A stretch of 64,000 nucleotides of DNA from positions 62,001 through 126,000 of the forward strand of contig NZ_FOZX01000006.1 in the NCBI RefSeq assembly GCF_900116135.1, written 5' to 3'. The DNA is from Saccharopolyspora flava. GTDB lineage: Bacteria; Actinomycetota; Actinomycetes; Mycobacteriales; Pseudonocardiaceae. The stretch's first letter is position 1. Each line of letters begins with the position of its first letter. The notes beneath the pieces are model-generated. The model was given only the letters and a program-made list of their open reading frames with translations. It was not told the DNA's origin and ran no database searches. Both the position numbers and the translations under genes were made by a program. Positions 16,569 through 25,402 of this stretch are shown piece after piece.

Positions 16569-16750
16569 CTCGGCGAACGGTTCAGCGGACGGAGCCCCGC
16601 CCCCACGCTGCGCGGTGCGTGGTTGGGTTCGGGCGGGTCTCCGTCCGCTCCTTTCCCCCTCCAGCAGGCTTTCCCCCACCCGCCGGTCGGTAGGTGCAGT
16701 TCCAGTTGAAGCCCCCCGGTCCAACTGGAACTGCGCCCCCCAGGGGCCGG

Positions 16751-17392
16751 TCAGCTGCGCGACGGCGCAGGCGCTTCGGCCGCCAGCAGCTGCTGGTAGA
16801 CCACCTCGTTGACCCACCGCGAGACGGCGGTGTGCTCCACGGGCGGCGCGTCGGCGAAGCTGTGCCCCGGGAGTTCCACCCGCACGTCGTCACCGTCGCA
16901 GCTGAGCACCGCGATGCCGAACTGGCGGGCGCGGATCAGGCAGGTCTCGGCGAAGTCCGGGGCGACCGCCACCGAGCGGGGCACGACGATGGCGGCGTCG
17001 GCGAAGCGCGCGAACGGCACGGCCGCGGTGAGCGCGGTGCGCCAGTGCCGGGCGGGCGCGAGGAAACCGGTGATCCGGGCGGCGGCCGGCGGTACCCGGC
17101 CGTCCATCTCGGGCCAGACCCAGGTGGCGATCTCCGCGCGGTCGAGCACCGGCCCGCTGCCGAAGACGAGGCGTTCGGCGTGGGCGTCGGGGACCAGTTC
17201 CGCGGTGGCGATGATCTGCCGTCCGAGCAGCTTCACCGGCGGCAGCGTGCTGCCGGTCCACCCCAGCGCGTCGACCGATCGCTGGGCGAGCCGGCCCACG
17301 GAGGCGGCCAGCCCCAGCGGCGACCGGACCTGCGTGGTCGAGCAGGCTCGGAGCTCGTCTTCGGACCAGGCTTGTCCGGGAATTCCGGTCAC
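16751..17392 (-). CDS. Conserved-type protein of unknown function, possibly restriction-endonuclease-like fold
   Basis: 213 residues from GTG 17392, which has GGGAGG at usable distance; the frame extends to an ATG at 17476 without a ribosome-binding site. The middle contains WVWPEMDGRVPPAAARITGF and FADAAIVVPRSVA followed by a strand-helix-strand segment ending IAVLSCDGDDV, a pattern reminiscent of predicted nuclease-like folds, but I cannot support a catalytic triad. No signal peptide or membrane helix. Function unknown. The 357-bp gap to the next gene shows nothing recognisable. Confidence 0.6.
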   Translation of the reverse strand: MTGIPGQAWSEDELRACSTTQVRSPLGLAASVGRLAQRSVDALGWTGSTLPPVKLLGRQIIATAELVPDAHAERLVFGSGPVLDRAEIATWVWPEMDGRVPPAAARITGFLAPARHWRTALTAAVPFARFADAAIVVPRSVAVAPDFAETCLIRARQFGIAVLSCDGDDVRVELPGHSFADAPPVEHTAVSRWVNEVVYQQLLAAEAPAPSRS

Positions 17393-17749
17393 AGCGTTCC
17401 GCCTCCCTCGGCTACGTGCACTCCGCGTCTTCGGCTCCTCCGGCACCGTCGGGGTGGTCGCCGGTGCGGGAGCCATGTTGACTAAAACAGCTCCGAGGGG
17501 GTTCTGCGCTGCTCATCGGGGGTCGCTGCGATCGGCGGCGGGCAGCTGTCGGTGACCGGTCGACGAATGACATGGACGCTTCAGCCCAGCGATGCGGCCA
17601 GACGGGTGATCGCTACCCGACACCCGCACGACTACGCCTCCCATCCCTCATTCGTGGTCAGGGAAATCGGCGCATGATATCGACGCCGGTCACACGACCT
17701 GCACAAATGTACAGTTGACGGATTATTCGCCCGGTAAGCGGAAGATTAT

Positions 17750-18538
17750 TCACCGATGAAGCGCGTCGAGGTTGACCCGTTCGCCGTCAGCCAGCCGCTG
17801 CCGGATGCCGTCGGCCGCGGGCAGCAGTGAGCGGACGAGCCGGGCGACGTCCGCGCGGACGCTGTGGGCGACGACTCCGAGGGCCGCGACGACGGTTCCG
17901 GCGGCGTCCTGGACGGGCACGGCCACCGAGCAGTTCCCGAGGGTCATCTCCTCGTTGGCGGAGGCGTAGCCGCGGGAGCGGACGCCTTGGAGCTCGCGGC
18001 CGAGCCTGCCGGGCTCGGTGATGGTGTAGGCGGTGTGCCGGGTGAGGCCGCTCTCGCAACAGGAGTGCAGCACCGTCGCGGGCGCGTGCGCGAGCAGCAC
18101 CTTGCCGACGCCGGTGGCGTGCAGCGGCAGCCGCCCGCCGGTGCGGGAGATGATCGGCACGGAGCGCGGGGTGGTGAGCTTCTCCACGTACACGGCGTCG
18201 TGCCCGTCGCGCACGGCCAGGTGCACGTTGTCGTGGGTGGTCTCGCACAGCTCCTGCATGTAGGGCAGCGCGGCTTCGCGCAGCCGCCCGCTGACGGGGG
18301 CGAGCAGTCCGATCTCCCACAGCCGGAGCCCGATGACGTACCGCCCGTCGGAGTCGCGCTGCAGCGCTCCCCACAGCTCCAGCTCCCGCACCAGCCGGTG
18401 CGCGGTGGCGAGCGGGATGTCGGCGCGCTGCGCGATGGCGGTGAGCGTGAGCCGAGGGTGCTCGGCGTCGAACGCGGTCAGCACGCTCAGGGCCCGAGCG
18501 GTCACCGACCGCCCGGGATCACGACTGTTTCCCGCCAC
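17750..18538 (-). CDS. IclR-family transcriptional regulator
   Basis: 262 residues from GTG 18538 with GGAGG 6 nt upstream. Residues ~10-65 are a winged helix (RALSVLTAFDAEHPRLTLTAIAQRADIPLATAHRLVRELELWG). The rest is the IclR effector-binding domain (PLHATGVGKVLLAHAP, YASANEEMTLGNCSVAVPV). IclR proteins sense small carboxylic or aromatic compounds and usually control an adjacent catabolic gene; no such gene is adjacent here, so the target is unclear. Confidence 0.92.
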   Translation of the reverse strand: MAGNSRDPGRSVTARALSVLTAFDAEHPRLTLTAIAQRADIPLATAHRLVRELELWGALQRDSDGRYVIGLRLWEIGLLAPVSGRLREAALPYMQELCETTHDNVHLAVRDGHDAVYVEKLTTPRSVPIISRTGGRLPLHATGVGKVLLAHAPATVLHSCCESGLTRHTAYTITEPGRLGRELQGVRSRGYASANEEMTLGNCSVAVPVQDAAGTVVAALGVVAHSVRADVARLVRSLLPAADGIRQRLADGERVNLDALHR

Positions 18539-18874
18539 GAGGCACCTCCGAGCGACGGCCCAACCCCCAGCCGGACACCCCCACCCCAGCACAAGACAAA
18601 CAGAACACCAAGAAAGATCACGAAAAGATTTCGCCCAACGCTGAACCCCCCCATGACAAACCGCACACCCAACCGAAGAGCCGAAGAACCAGACGAGCAG
18701 CAGAGCAGGAGGAGGAGAACGAGAAGAAGGAGGCAGAGGAGGAGCCCGACGGCGAAGCCGAGCAGAAGCCTTACGTGAGCAGGCCGAGCGGAAAACAACC
18801 GCAACGACCAGGAAGAACGAGCCCAGCCGCACCGTGGAGGGCATGGGGGGTTCGACCCCCCAACACAATACGAA
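18539..18874. other. Gene-free region with a long purine-rich tract
   Basis: Between the IclR gene and the tRNA-Leu terminator. Positions about 18670-18780 of the plus strand consist largely of GA/AG-rich sequence with few pyrimidines. A small hairpin GGGGGGTTCGACCCCCC is present at ~18845-18861. No gene is supported here. Confidence 0.5.
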
Positions 18875-18913
18875 GAAGGCCCTCCCGGCGAAGCATGAGC
18901 CGGGAGGGCCTTC
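18875..18913 (-). terminator. Terminator hairpin downstream of tRNA-Leu
   Basis: A perfect 15-bp inverted repeat (18875-18889 with 18899-18913) lies 5 bp beyond the tRNA 3-prime end on the minus strand and is followed there by a pyrimidine-rich TTCG.. stretch. Confidence 0.75.
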
Positions 18914-18917
18914 GAAG

Positions 18918-19000
18918 TGGGCGAGGAGGGAGTTGAACCCTCACGTCCTTTCGGACACACGGACCTGAACCGTGCGCGTCTGCCATTCCGCCACTCGCCC
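18918..19000 (-). tRNA. tRNA-Leu (CAG)
   Basis: 83 nt on the minus strand including the discriminator A; CCA is not encoded. The acceptor stem GGGCGAG pairs with CTCGCCC. The anticodon stem CACGG/CCGTG encloses loop TTCAGGT (anticodon CAG). A long variable arm (GTCC GAAA GGAC) makes it a type II tRNA, as expected for leucine. It lies between IclR and fhaA, a position where mycobacteria also carry a tRNA-Leu. Confidence 0.95.
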
Positions 19001-19216
19001 GTGGCACGATGAGAAGCTTAGCTTGCCGCTTTTCACCGCTGGGCACCGGGGTCGGCTTTCGCTTTTCCCTGCTGCCCTGTTGGCAAGAAGAACATTAGCA
19101 CGGTCCCGAGAGGGGTCTGCGCAGGGGGGTCGGGAAGTTGGGAACTGGGCGGTGTCTCGGGCCGTTGGCCCAGATACGATGGTCAGCAGGAGTCGTACGC
19201 GTGGAGGGATGTTGCC

Positions 19217-20539
19217 GTGGGCCTCGTGCAGCGCTTTGAGCGCCGGATCGAAGGCATGGTCGGCAATGGCTTTGCGCGCGTGTTCGGCGGGAACGTAGTC
19301 CCGCAGGAAGTCGCCCAGTCCTTGCAGCGCGATGCCGAGCTGAAGGTCCGGGAGCTTGCCGGTGGACGGTTGCTCGCTTGTAACCACTACGTTGTGCAAC
19401 TGAGCCCGTCGGACCATGATCGGCTCACCGGCGATGAGGCCCGGGTGACGGACCTCCTCGCCGACTGCGTTCAGGAGCATCTCACCGAGCAGGGGTGGGA
19501 CACATATGGTGACGTCGTAGTCTCCCTGGAGCGCTCTGAGACGCTGCACACGGGACAGTTTCGAATCAGTTCGACCGTCGACCCCGACGTAACGCGACGG
19601 CCGACACAACCGCGTACCGCAGGAGACCGACCCATGAGCCAGCCACCAGGCCACTACCCCCAGGGAGATCCGTACAACCAGCAGGGGCAGTACGGCTACG
19701 ACCAGGGATACGGCCAAGGCCAGGACCCCAACTACGGCTACGGCCAGCAGCCGGGTTACGACCAGGGTTACGGGCAGCCCCCGCAGCCCGGTTACGATCA
19801 GGGTGGCTACGGCCAGCCGCCGCAGCCCGGCTACGACCAGGGCTACGGGCAGCCCCCGCAGCAGCCCGGGTTCGACCAGGGTTACGGCCAGCCCCCGCAG
19901 CCCGGTTATGACCAGGGCTACGGCCAGCCGCCGCAGCAGGGCTTCGACCAGGGCTACGGCCAGCCCCCGCAGCCGGGTTACGACCAGGGCTACGGGCAGC
20001 CGCAGCAGGGTTATGACCAGGGCTACGCACAGCCCGGGTTCGACCAGGGCTACGGCCAGCCGCAGCAGGGCTTCGACCAGGGCTACCCGCAGCAGCCCGG
20101 TTTCGACCAGGGCTACGGGCAGCCGGGCGGTGCCTACCCGCAGAGCGCCCCGGGCGGTTTCCCGGACCAGGGCGGCTACGGCCAGCCCGGCGGCGGTTAC
20201 CCGCAGAGCGCCCCCGGCGGTTACCCGGCCGGCGGCCCGCGCGGTCAGATGACGGCCACGCTGCACCTGGACGACGGTTCGAACCGCTCGTACACGCTGC
20301 AGCACGGCTCGAACATCATCGGCCGCGGCCAGGAGGGCCAGTTCCGGCTGCCCGACACGGGGGTCTCGCGCAAGCACATCGAGATCACCTGGGATGGTCA
20401 GAGCGCGATGCTGGCTGATCTCGGTTCGACAAACGGCACCACGGTGAACGGCACTCCGGTGCAGACTTGGCAGTTGGCAGATGGTGACGTGATCAGGGTC
20501 GGGCATTCGTCCCTGGTCTTCCGCGCCCAGCAGGGCTGA
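19217..20539 (+). CDS. fhaA: FhaA: DUF3662 and FHA-domain protein of the PknB/MurJ pathway
   Basis: 440 residues from GTG 19217. Residues 1-~115 are the DUF3662/FhaA N-terminal domain ([20 protein letters not shown]). Residues ~140-340 are a low-complexity linker of tandem [12 protein letters not shown]-like units. Residues ~350-440 are a forkhead-associated domain with the phosphothreonine-binding signature IIGRG..., VSRKHIEI and LGSTNGT. In mycobacteria FhaA binds phosphorylated MviN/MurJ pseudokinase and restrains peptidoglycan synthesis. It is the first gene of the fhaA-fhaB-pstP-rodA-pbpA-pknA-pknB operon. Confidence 0.95.
   Translation: MGLVQRFERRIEGMVGNGFARVFGGNVVPQEVAQSLQRDAELKVRELAGGRLLACNHYVVQLSPSDHDRLTGDEARVTDLLADCVQEHLTEQGWDTYGDVVVSLERSETLHTGQFRISSTVDPDVTRRPTQPRTAGDRPMSQPPGHYPQGDPYNQQGQYGYDQGYGQGQDPNYGYGQQPGYDQGYGQPPQPGYDQGGYGQPPQPGYDQGYGQPPQQPGFDQGYGQPPQPGYDQGYGQPPQQGFDQGYGQPPQPGYDQGYGQPQQGYDQGYAQPGFDQGYGQPQQGFDQGYPQQPGFDQGYGQPGGAYPQSAPGGFPDQGGYGQPGGGYPQSAPGGYPAGGPRGQMTATLHLDDGSNRSYTLQHGSNIIGRGQEGQFRLPDTGVSRKHIEITWDGQSAMLADLGSTNGTTVNGTPVQTWQLADGDVIRVGHSSLVFRAQQG
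19690..20130 (+). repeat. In-frame tandem repeat coding the FhaA Gly-Tyr-Gln-Pro linker
   Basis: About a dozen degenerate ~30-42-bp units encode [13 protein letters not shown]. Unit lengths vary by whole codons. Such a tract is prone to length changes by replication slippage, and the encoded segment is likely disordered and phase-separation prone. Confidence 0.85.
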
Positions 20540-20584
20540 GCGCGGTTCGCCGATCCCCGTTACGAGTAGGAGCGTTCACAACAA

Positions 20585-21046
20585 GTGCCGGAGCTGATGA
20601 TTCAGCTGACCAGAGCAGGGTTCCTCGCCCTGCTCTGGTTGTTCGTGCTGGCTGCGCTTCGCGTGGTTCGTTCAGATCTCTACTCCGCGTCGGGGATGCG
20701 CGTCCCGATGCCAGGTGCGAGTCGGGCCCCGGGCAAACCCCGGGGCAAGAGCAAAGCGCCTCGCCAGATGGTGGTGACGCACGGCGCTCTCGCCGGCACG
20801 CGCATTTCCCTGGACGGCCGGCCGATCCTGATCGGCCGAGCCGATGACTCCACGTTGGTGCTGGACGACGACTACGCGTCGACCCGGCATGCTCGGTTGT
20901 CGCTTCGCGGCTCCGATTGGTACGTGGAGGATCTAGGCTCAACCAACGGCACATACCTCGATCGGGCGAAGGTCACGGGGCCGACCAAGGTTCCGCTCGG
21001 CGTTCCGATCAGAATCGGCAAGACGGTGATCGAGCTGCGCTCATGA
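20585..21046 (+). CDS. fhaB: FhaB (FipA-like): membrane-anchored FHA-domain protein
   Basis: 153 residues from GTG 20585. An N-terminal membrane helix (LTRAGFLALLWLFVLAALRVV) is followed by a basic linker and a C-terminal FHA domain ([34 protein letters not shown]). The Mycobacterium orthologue FipA links FtsZ and FtsQ under PknA control. Stop overlaps the pstP start by 4 bp (ATGA). Confidence 0.95.
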   Translation: MPELMIQLTRAGFLALLWLFVLAALRVVRSDLYSASGMRVPMPGASRAPGKPRGKSKAPRQMVVTHGALAGTRISLDGRPILIGRADDSTLVLDDDYASTRHARLSLRGSDWYVEDLGSTNGTYLDRAKVTGPTKVPLGVPIRIGKTVIELRS

Positions 21047-22524
21047 CCCTCGTCCTTCACTACGCAGCCCGCAGCGACCGCGGCCTGGTGCGCTCCAACA
21101 ACCAGGACTCGGTCTATGCCGGCCCACGACTACTCGCCCTCGCGGACGGCATGGGTGGACATGCCGCCGGTGAGGTCGCCAGCAAGGTCGTCATCGCGGC
21201 GTTGGCGCCGTTGGACGACGACGAACCGGGTGACGACCTGCTCGGACAGCTCCGCGGTGCGGTGCTCGACGGCAACAGCGCGATCGCCGAGCTGGTGGCC
21301 AACGACCCGGAACTGGACGGGATGGGCACCACCCTCACCGCTGTGCTGTTCGCAGGCAGCAAGCTGGGTCTGGTGCACGTCGGCGATTCCCGCGCCTACC
21401 TGGTCCGCGACGGCGAGCTGACCCAGATAACCCACGACGACACCTTCGTGCAATCGCTGATCGACGAAGGCCGGATCACCGAGGAGGAGGCCGCCAACCA
21501 CCCGCAGCGCTCGCTGCTGCTGCACGCGTTGACCGGCCACGAGGTGGAACCGAGCCTGGCGATCCGCGAGGCTCGCGCGGGCGACCGCTACCTGCTCTGC
21601 TCGGACGGCCTGACCGGCCCGGTGAGCACCGAGACGATGGCGGAGGCCCTGCGCATCCCGGACCCGCAGCAGTGCGCGGACCGGATGATCGAGCTGGCGC
21701 TCAAAGGTGGCGGTCCGGACAACGTGACCGTGATCATCGCCGACGTCGTCGACGTCGAGTTCGGCGACGACGCCCCCATAGTGGGGGGTGCGGCGGGAAA
21801 TGGCGATGAGCATCCGCAACCCGATTCGTCGGCGGCGCGCGCGTCCGCGGTGACCATGCCGCGGCCGCAGCCGAAGCGTTTCGAACCCACCTCACCTCCG
21901 GCGGAGCAGCCGCGCAAGCGGCGCTGGCTGACCTCGCTGCTGGTGACCTGCGGCGTGCTCATCGTGTTGGCGGCTGTCGCGCTGGTTGGGCGTTGGTGGG
22001 TGCTCAACCAGTACTACATCGGCACGAACAGCGCCGATGAGGTCGTGATCTACCAGGGCGTTCAGGGCTCCACGCTGGGCGTGGCGCTGAACTGGCAGGT
22101 CGAGACCTCGTGCCCGCCGGACTCGGCCAAGGACTGCCAGCCGATCAAGCTGGACGACCTGCAGGAAGCCCAGCGTCCGGACGTGCGCAACGGCATCACC
22201 GAGGTCAACGGCCTCACCGAGGCGCGGGAGGCGATGCGGCGGCTGCGGATGACCGCGCTGCTGCCGGAGTGCGCCACCCCCGAGCCCTCGGTGCCGACCG
22301 TGCCGCCGTCGGTGCCGGGCCAGCCCGTCCCGGGCTCCCCGACGCCGGGTGCGCCGCCCACCGGTGCGCCGACACCACCTCCTCCGGGCCAGCCCTCGGT
22401 GCCGCCCACCCCGGGTGCGCCGGTGCCCGGCCAGGCCCTGCCGCAGGACCCGTCCGCGGCGGACGCCACGCCGCTGCAACCGGAGGAGCCGAAGCCGGGC
22501 GTGAACTGCCGGACGGTGAGTTGA
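21043..22524 (+). CDS. pstP: PstP: PP2C-type Ser/Thr protein phosphatase
   Basis: 493 residues. The start at ATG 21043 is fixed by a 4-bp overlap with fhaB. The cytoplasmic PP2C domain (1-~240) shows LADGMGGHAAGE, GMGTTLTAVLF, HVGDSRAYLV, LLCSDGLTG and GGPDNVTVI, the metal-binding Asp/Gly signature set. A membrane helix lies at ~310-330 (LLVTCGVLIVLAAVALVG), followed by an extracellular domain and a long Pro-rich tail. PstP dephosphorylates PknA, PknB and their substrates. It is joined to rodA by a TGATG overlap. Confidence 0.96.
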   Translation: MTLVLHYAARSDRGLVRSNNQDSVYAGPRLLALADGMGGHAAGEVASKVVIAALAPLDDDEPGDDLLGQLRGAVLDGNSAIAELVANDPELDGMGTTLTAVLFAGSKLGLVHVGDSRAYLVRDGELTQITHDDTFVQSLIDEGRITEEEAANHPQRSLLLHALTGHEVEPSLAIREARAGDRYLLCSDGLTGPVSTETMAEALRIPDPQQCADRMIELALKGGGPDNVTVIIADVVDVEFGDDAPIVGGAAGNGDEHPQPDSSAARASAVTMPRPQPKRFEPTSPPAEQPRKRRWLTSLLVTCGVLIVLAAVALVGRWWVLNQYYIGTNSADEVVIYQGVQGSTLGVALNWQVETSCPPDSAKDCQPIKLDDLQEAQRPDVRNGITEVNGLTEAREAMRRLRMTALLPECATPEPSVPTVPPSVPGQPVPGSPTPGAPPTGAPTPPPPGQPSVPPTPGAPVPGQALPQDPSAADATPLQPEEPKPGVNCRTVS

Positions 22525-23948
22525 TGTCCGAACCGGCAGCTACGTCCGGAGCAGTCAACGGGGCCCCCCGAGTGAACACTCGGCGGGGCACCGAACTGTT
22601 CATGCTCGTTTTCTCCGCGATCATCGTCACCGCGGCGCTGGTCGTGGTGGAGCTCTCGCAGGAGCAGACCGTCACCCGCGAGCTGCTGTTCTACGGGCTC
22701 GCGTTCCTGGTGCTCTACGGTGCCGCGCACTACGGCGTGCGGTACTTCGCGCCCTACGCCGACCCGCTGATCCTGCCGCTGGTGGCGCTGATCAACGGGG
22801 TGGGCCTGGTGATGCTGCACCGGCTGGACCTCGCCCCGGTTCCCGGGGCGCCGTACACGCCGAAGCAGATCCTGTTCACCACGGCGGGCGTCGTGCTGTT
22901 CATCCTCGTGCTGTGGCTGGTGAAGGATCACCGGACGCTCGCGCAGTACGGCTACACGTGCGGTTTCGTCGGGCTGGCGCTGCTGGCGCTGCCCGGTGTG
23001 CTGCCGTCGAGCATCTCGGAGGCCAACGGCGCCAAGCTGTGGGTCAACCTGGGATTCATCTCGATCCAGCCGAGCGAGTTCGCCAAGATCCTGCTGCTGA
23101 TCTTCTTCGCGTCGTTCCTGGTGGGCAAGCGCGAGCTGTTCACCACGGCCGGCAAGCGGTTCCTCGGCGTCGACTGGCCGCGGCCGCGCGACCTGGGCCC
23201 GGTCCTGGTCGCCTGGCTGCTGTCGATCGGCATCGTGGTGCTGGAGAAGGACCTCGGCACCTCGCTGTTGTTCTTCGGCATCGTGCTGGTGATGATCTAC
23301 ATCGCCACCGAGCGCGCGGTGTGGGTCGGCCTCGGCCTGACGCTGTTCGCCGCGGGCGCGGTGCTCGCGTTCAACCTGTTCTCGCACGTCCAGGTCCGGG
23401 TCAACACCTGGCTGGACCCGATGATGCGGGTGCCCGACGGTGACTCGGACCCCGGCTACCAACTGCGGACCGGCCTGTTCGGGATGGCGCACGGCGGCAT
23501 CCCCGGTTCGGGCCTGGGCAACGGGATGCCGAACATCACGCCGCTGTCGTTCAGCGACTTCATCATCCCGGCGCTGGGCGAGGAGCTCGGCCTGATCGGG
23601 ATGATGGCGGTGCTGCTGGTCTACGTGCTGCTGATGATGCGCGGGCTGCGCAGCGCGCTGGCGGTGCGCGACTCCTTCGGCAAGCTGTTCGCCGGCGGTC
23701 TGTCGTTCACCATCGCGCTGCAGCTGTTCGTCGTGGCGGGCGGTTCGACGGGCCTGATCCCGATGACCGGTCTGACGGCCCCGTTCCTGGCGGCCGGTGG
23801 TTCGTCGATGCTCGCCAACTACGTGCTGATCGCGCTGCTGCTGCGGATCTCCGACGCGGCCCGGCGCCCGCAGGCCCCGGCCAAGCCGAAGCCGAAGCAG
23901 GCGCCGATCGCCGAAGCACACACGGAACTGGTGGAGCGTCCCCGATGA
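22524..23948 (+). CDS. rodA: RodA/FtsW-family SEDS peptidoglycan glycosyltransferase
   Basis: 474 residues from ATG 22524, which shares a base with the pstP stop. About ten to twelve hydrophobic helices; typical SEDS motifs are WVNLGFISIQPSEFAKI, EKDLGTSLLFFG, GLGNGMPNITPLSFSDFIIPALGEELGL, with the conserved Asp/Glu in the last segments. SEDS proteins polymerise lipid II in partnership with a class B PBP, here the next gene. It overlaps pbpA by 4 bp (ATGA). Confidence 0.95.
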   Translation: MSEPAATSGAVNGAPRVNTRRGTELFMLVFSAIIVTAALVVVELSQEQTVTRELLFYGLAFLVLYGAAHYGVRYFAPYADPLILPLVALINGVGLVMLHRLDLAPVPGAPYTPKQILFTTAGVVLFILVLWLVKDHRTLAQYGYTCGFVGLALLALPGVLPSSISEANGAKLWVNLGFISIQPSEFAKILLLIFFASFLVGKRELFTTAGKRFLGVDWPRPRDLGPVLVAWLLSIGIVVLEKDLGTSLLFFGIVLVMIYIATERAVWVGLGLTLFAAGAVLAFNLFSHVQVRVNTWLDPMMRVPDGDSDPGYQLRTGLFGMAHGGIPGSGLGNGMPNITPLSFSDFIIPALGEELGLIGMMAVLLVYVLLMMRGLRSALAVRDSFGKLFAGGLSFTIALQLFVVAGGSTGLIPMTGLTAPFLAAGGSSMLANYVLIALLLRISDAARRPQAPAKPKPKQAPIAEAHTELVERPR

Positions 23949-25399
23949 ACAAGCCGCTGCGCCGCGTGGCGCTGGCCATGATGGCGATGGTCCTGCTGCT
24001 CATGGGCAACATGACCTACGTCCAGGTCATCAAGGCCGACGAGTACCGCGACGACGCCCGCAACACGCGCACCCAGCTGGAGGAGTTCTCCCGGGAGCGC
24101 GGGCAGATCATCGCGGCCGGCCAGTCGCTGGCGACGTCCAAGCCGATCGACAACGACCGGTACAAGTTCCAGCGGACCTACCCGAACGGTCCGATGTACG
24201 CGCCGGTCACCGGGTTCTACTCGTTCTTCTACGGGTCGAACGGCATCGAGCGGGCCGACGACAAGATCCTCAACGGCACCGACGACAGCATGGCGTTCGG
24301 CCGCTTCTCGGACATGATCACCGGCAACGCCCCGAAGGGCGGCAGCGTCGAGCTGACCATCAACCCGGAGATGCAGCAGGTCGCCTACGACCAGCTGACC
24401 AGCAAGGGCTACCAGGGCTCGGTGGTGGCGCTGAACCCGTCGACGGGCGAGATCCTGGCGATGGTCAACGCGCCGTCCTACGACCCGAACCGGCTCGCGG
24501 GCACGGACAACGACGAGGTCGCCAACCAGTGGTCCGAGCTGGAGAAGGCCCAGGGCAACCCGATGGCCAACCGGGCGGTCTCCGAGATCTACCCGCCCGG
24601 CTCGACGTTCAAGCTGATCACCACGGCGGCCGCGCTGGAGAGCGGGTACACCCCGGACAGCAAGGTGCAGGACGCCGCCTCGATCACGCTGCCGCAGTCC
24701 TCGACGCCGCTGCCCAACTACGGCGGCAAGCAGTGCGCGGGCAACACCCTGACCGAGGCGCTGGCGCACTCGTGCAACACGGCGTTCGCCGAGATCGCGG
24801 GCAAGGTCGGTGCGGACAAGCTGCGGGAGACCGCGGCGTCGTTCGGCTTCGGCCAGGACCTGCAGATCCCGATGAGCGTGGCCAAGTCGGACACCGGCCC
24901 GATGGCCGACGGCGCGTCGCTGTACCAGAGCGGCATCGGCCAGCGCGACGTCCGCGTCACGCCGCTGCAGAACGCGATGATGGCGGCGGCGGTCGCCAAC
25001 GGCGGCAAGCTGATGAAGCCGCAGCTGGTGAAGGCCACCCGCGCCCCGGACATGGAGGAGCTGGACTCCTTCCGCCCGGAGGAGCTCAACCAGGCCGTCT
25101 CGCCCGACGTCGCGAGCAAGATCCGGGACATGATGCTCCAGTCGGAGAAGTACACCAAGGGCTCCGGCAAGATCACCGGTATCGACATCGCCTCCAAGAC
25201 CGGGACCGCGCAGCACGGCGACCCGGATGACAAGCCGCACGGCTGGTACGTCGCGTTCGCACCCGCCGAGAACCCCACGATCGCCGTCGCGGTGATCGTG
25301 GAGAACGGCGGCGACGAGGGCGCCGAGGCCACCGGCGGTTCGCTGGCCGCCCCGATCGGCCGGGAGGTCATCCGGGCCGGTCTGCGAGGGGGTGGCTGA
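23945..25399 (+). CDS. pbpA: PbpA: class B penicillin-binding protein (transpeptidase)
   Basis: 484 residues. One N-terminal membrane helix (RVALAMMAMVLLLMGNMTYV), a dimerisation/pedestal region, then the transpeptidase domain with SxxK (PPGSTFKLIT), SxN (HSCNTAF) and KTG (ASKTGTAQ) motifs in correct order. It cross-links peptidoglycan with RodA. In mycobacteria PbpA is phosphorylated by PknB. Start fixed by the ATGA overlap with rodA. Confidence 0.96.
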   Translation: MNKPLRRVALAMMAMVLLLMGNMTYVQVIKADEYRDDARNTRTQLEEFSRERGQIIAAGQSLATSKPIDNDRYKFQRTYPNGPMYAPVTGFYSFFYGSNGIERADDKILNGTDDSMAFGRFSDMITGNAPKGGSVELTINPEMQQVAYDQLTSKGYQGSVVALNPSTGEILAMVNAPSYDPNRLAGTDNDEVANQWSELEKAQGNPMANRAVSEIYPPGSTFKLITTAAALESGYTPDSKVQDAASITLPQSSTPLPNYGGKQCAGNTLTEALAHSCNTAFAEIAGKVGADKLRETAASFGFGQDLQIPMSVAKSDTGPMADGASLYQSGIGQRDVRVTPLQNAMMAAAVANGGKLMKPQLVKATRAPDMEELDSFRPEELNQAVSPDVASKIRDMMLQSEKYTKGSGKITGIDIASKTGTAQHGDPDDKPHGWYVAFAPAENPTIAVAVIVENGGDEGAEATGGSLAAPIGREVIRAGLRGGG

Positions 25400-25402
25400 T
25401 CC

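Noticed and set aside
19690-20130. Possible CRISPR-like repeat array
   Set aside because: Repeats are in frame, contiguous and degenerate, and encode the FhaA linker; there are no unique spacers.
22062-23921. 619-codon open frame antisense to rodA
   Set aside because: Low-complexity Gln/Arg/His composition; rodA on the plus strand is unmistakable.
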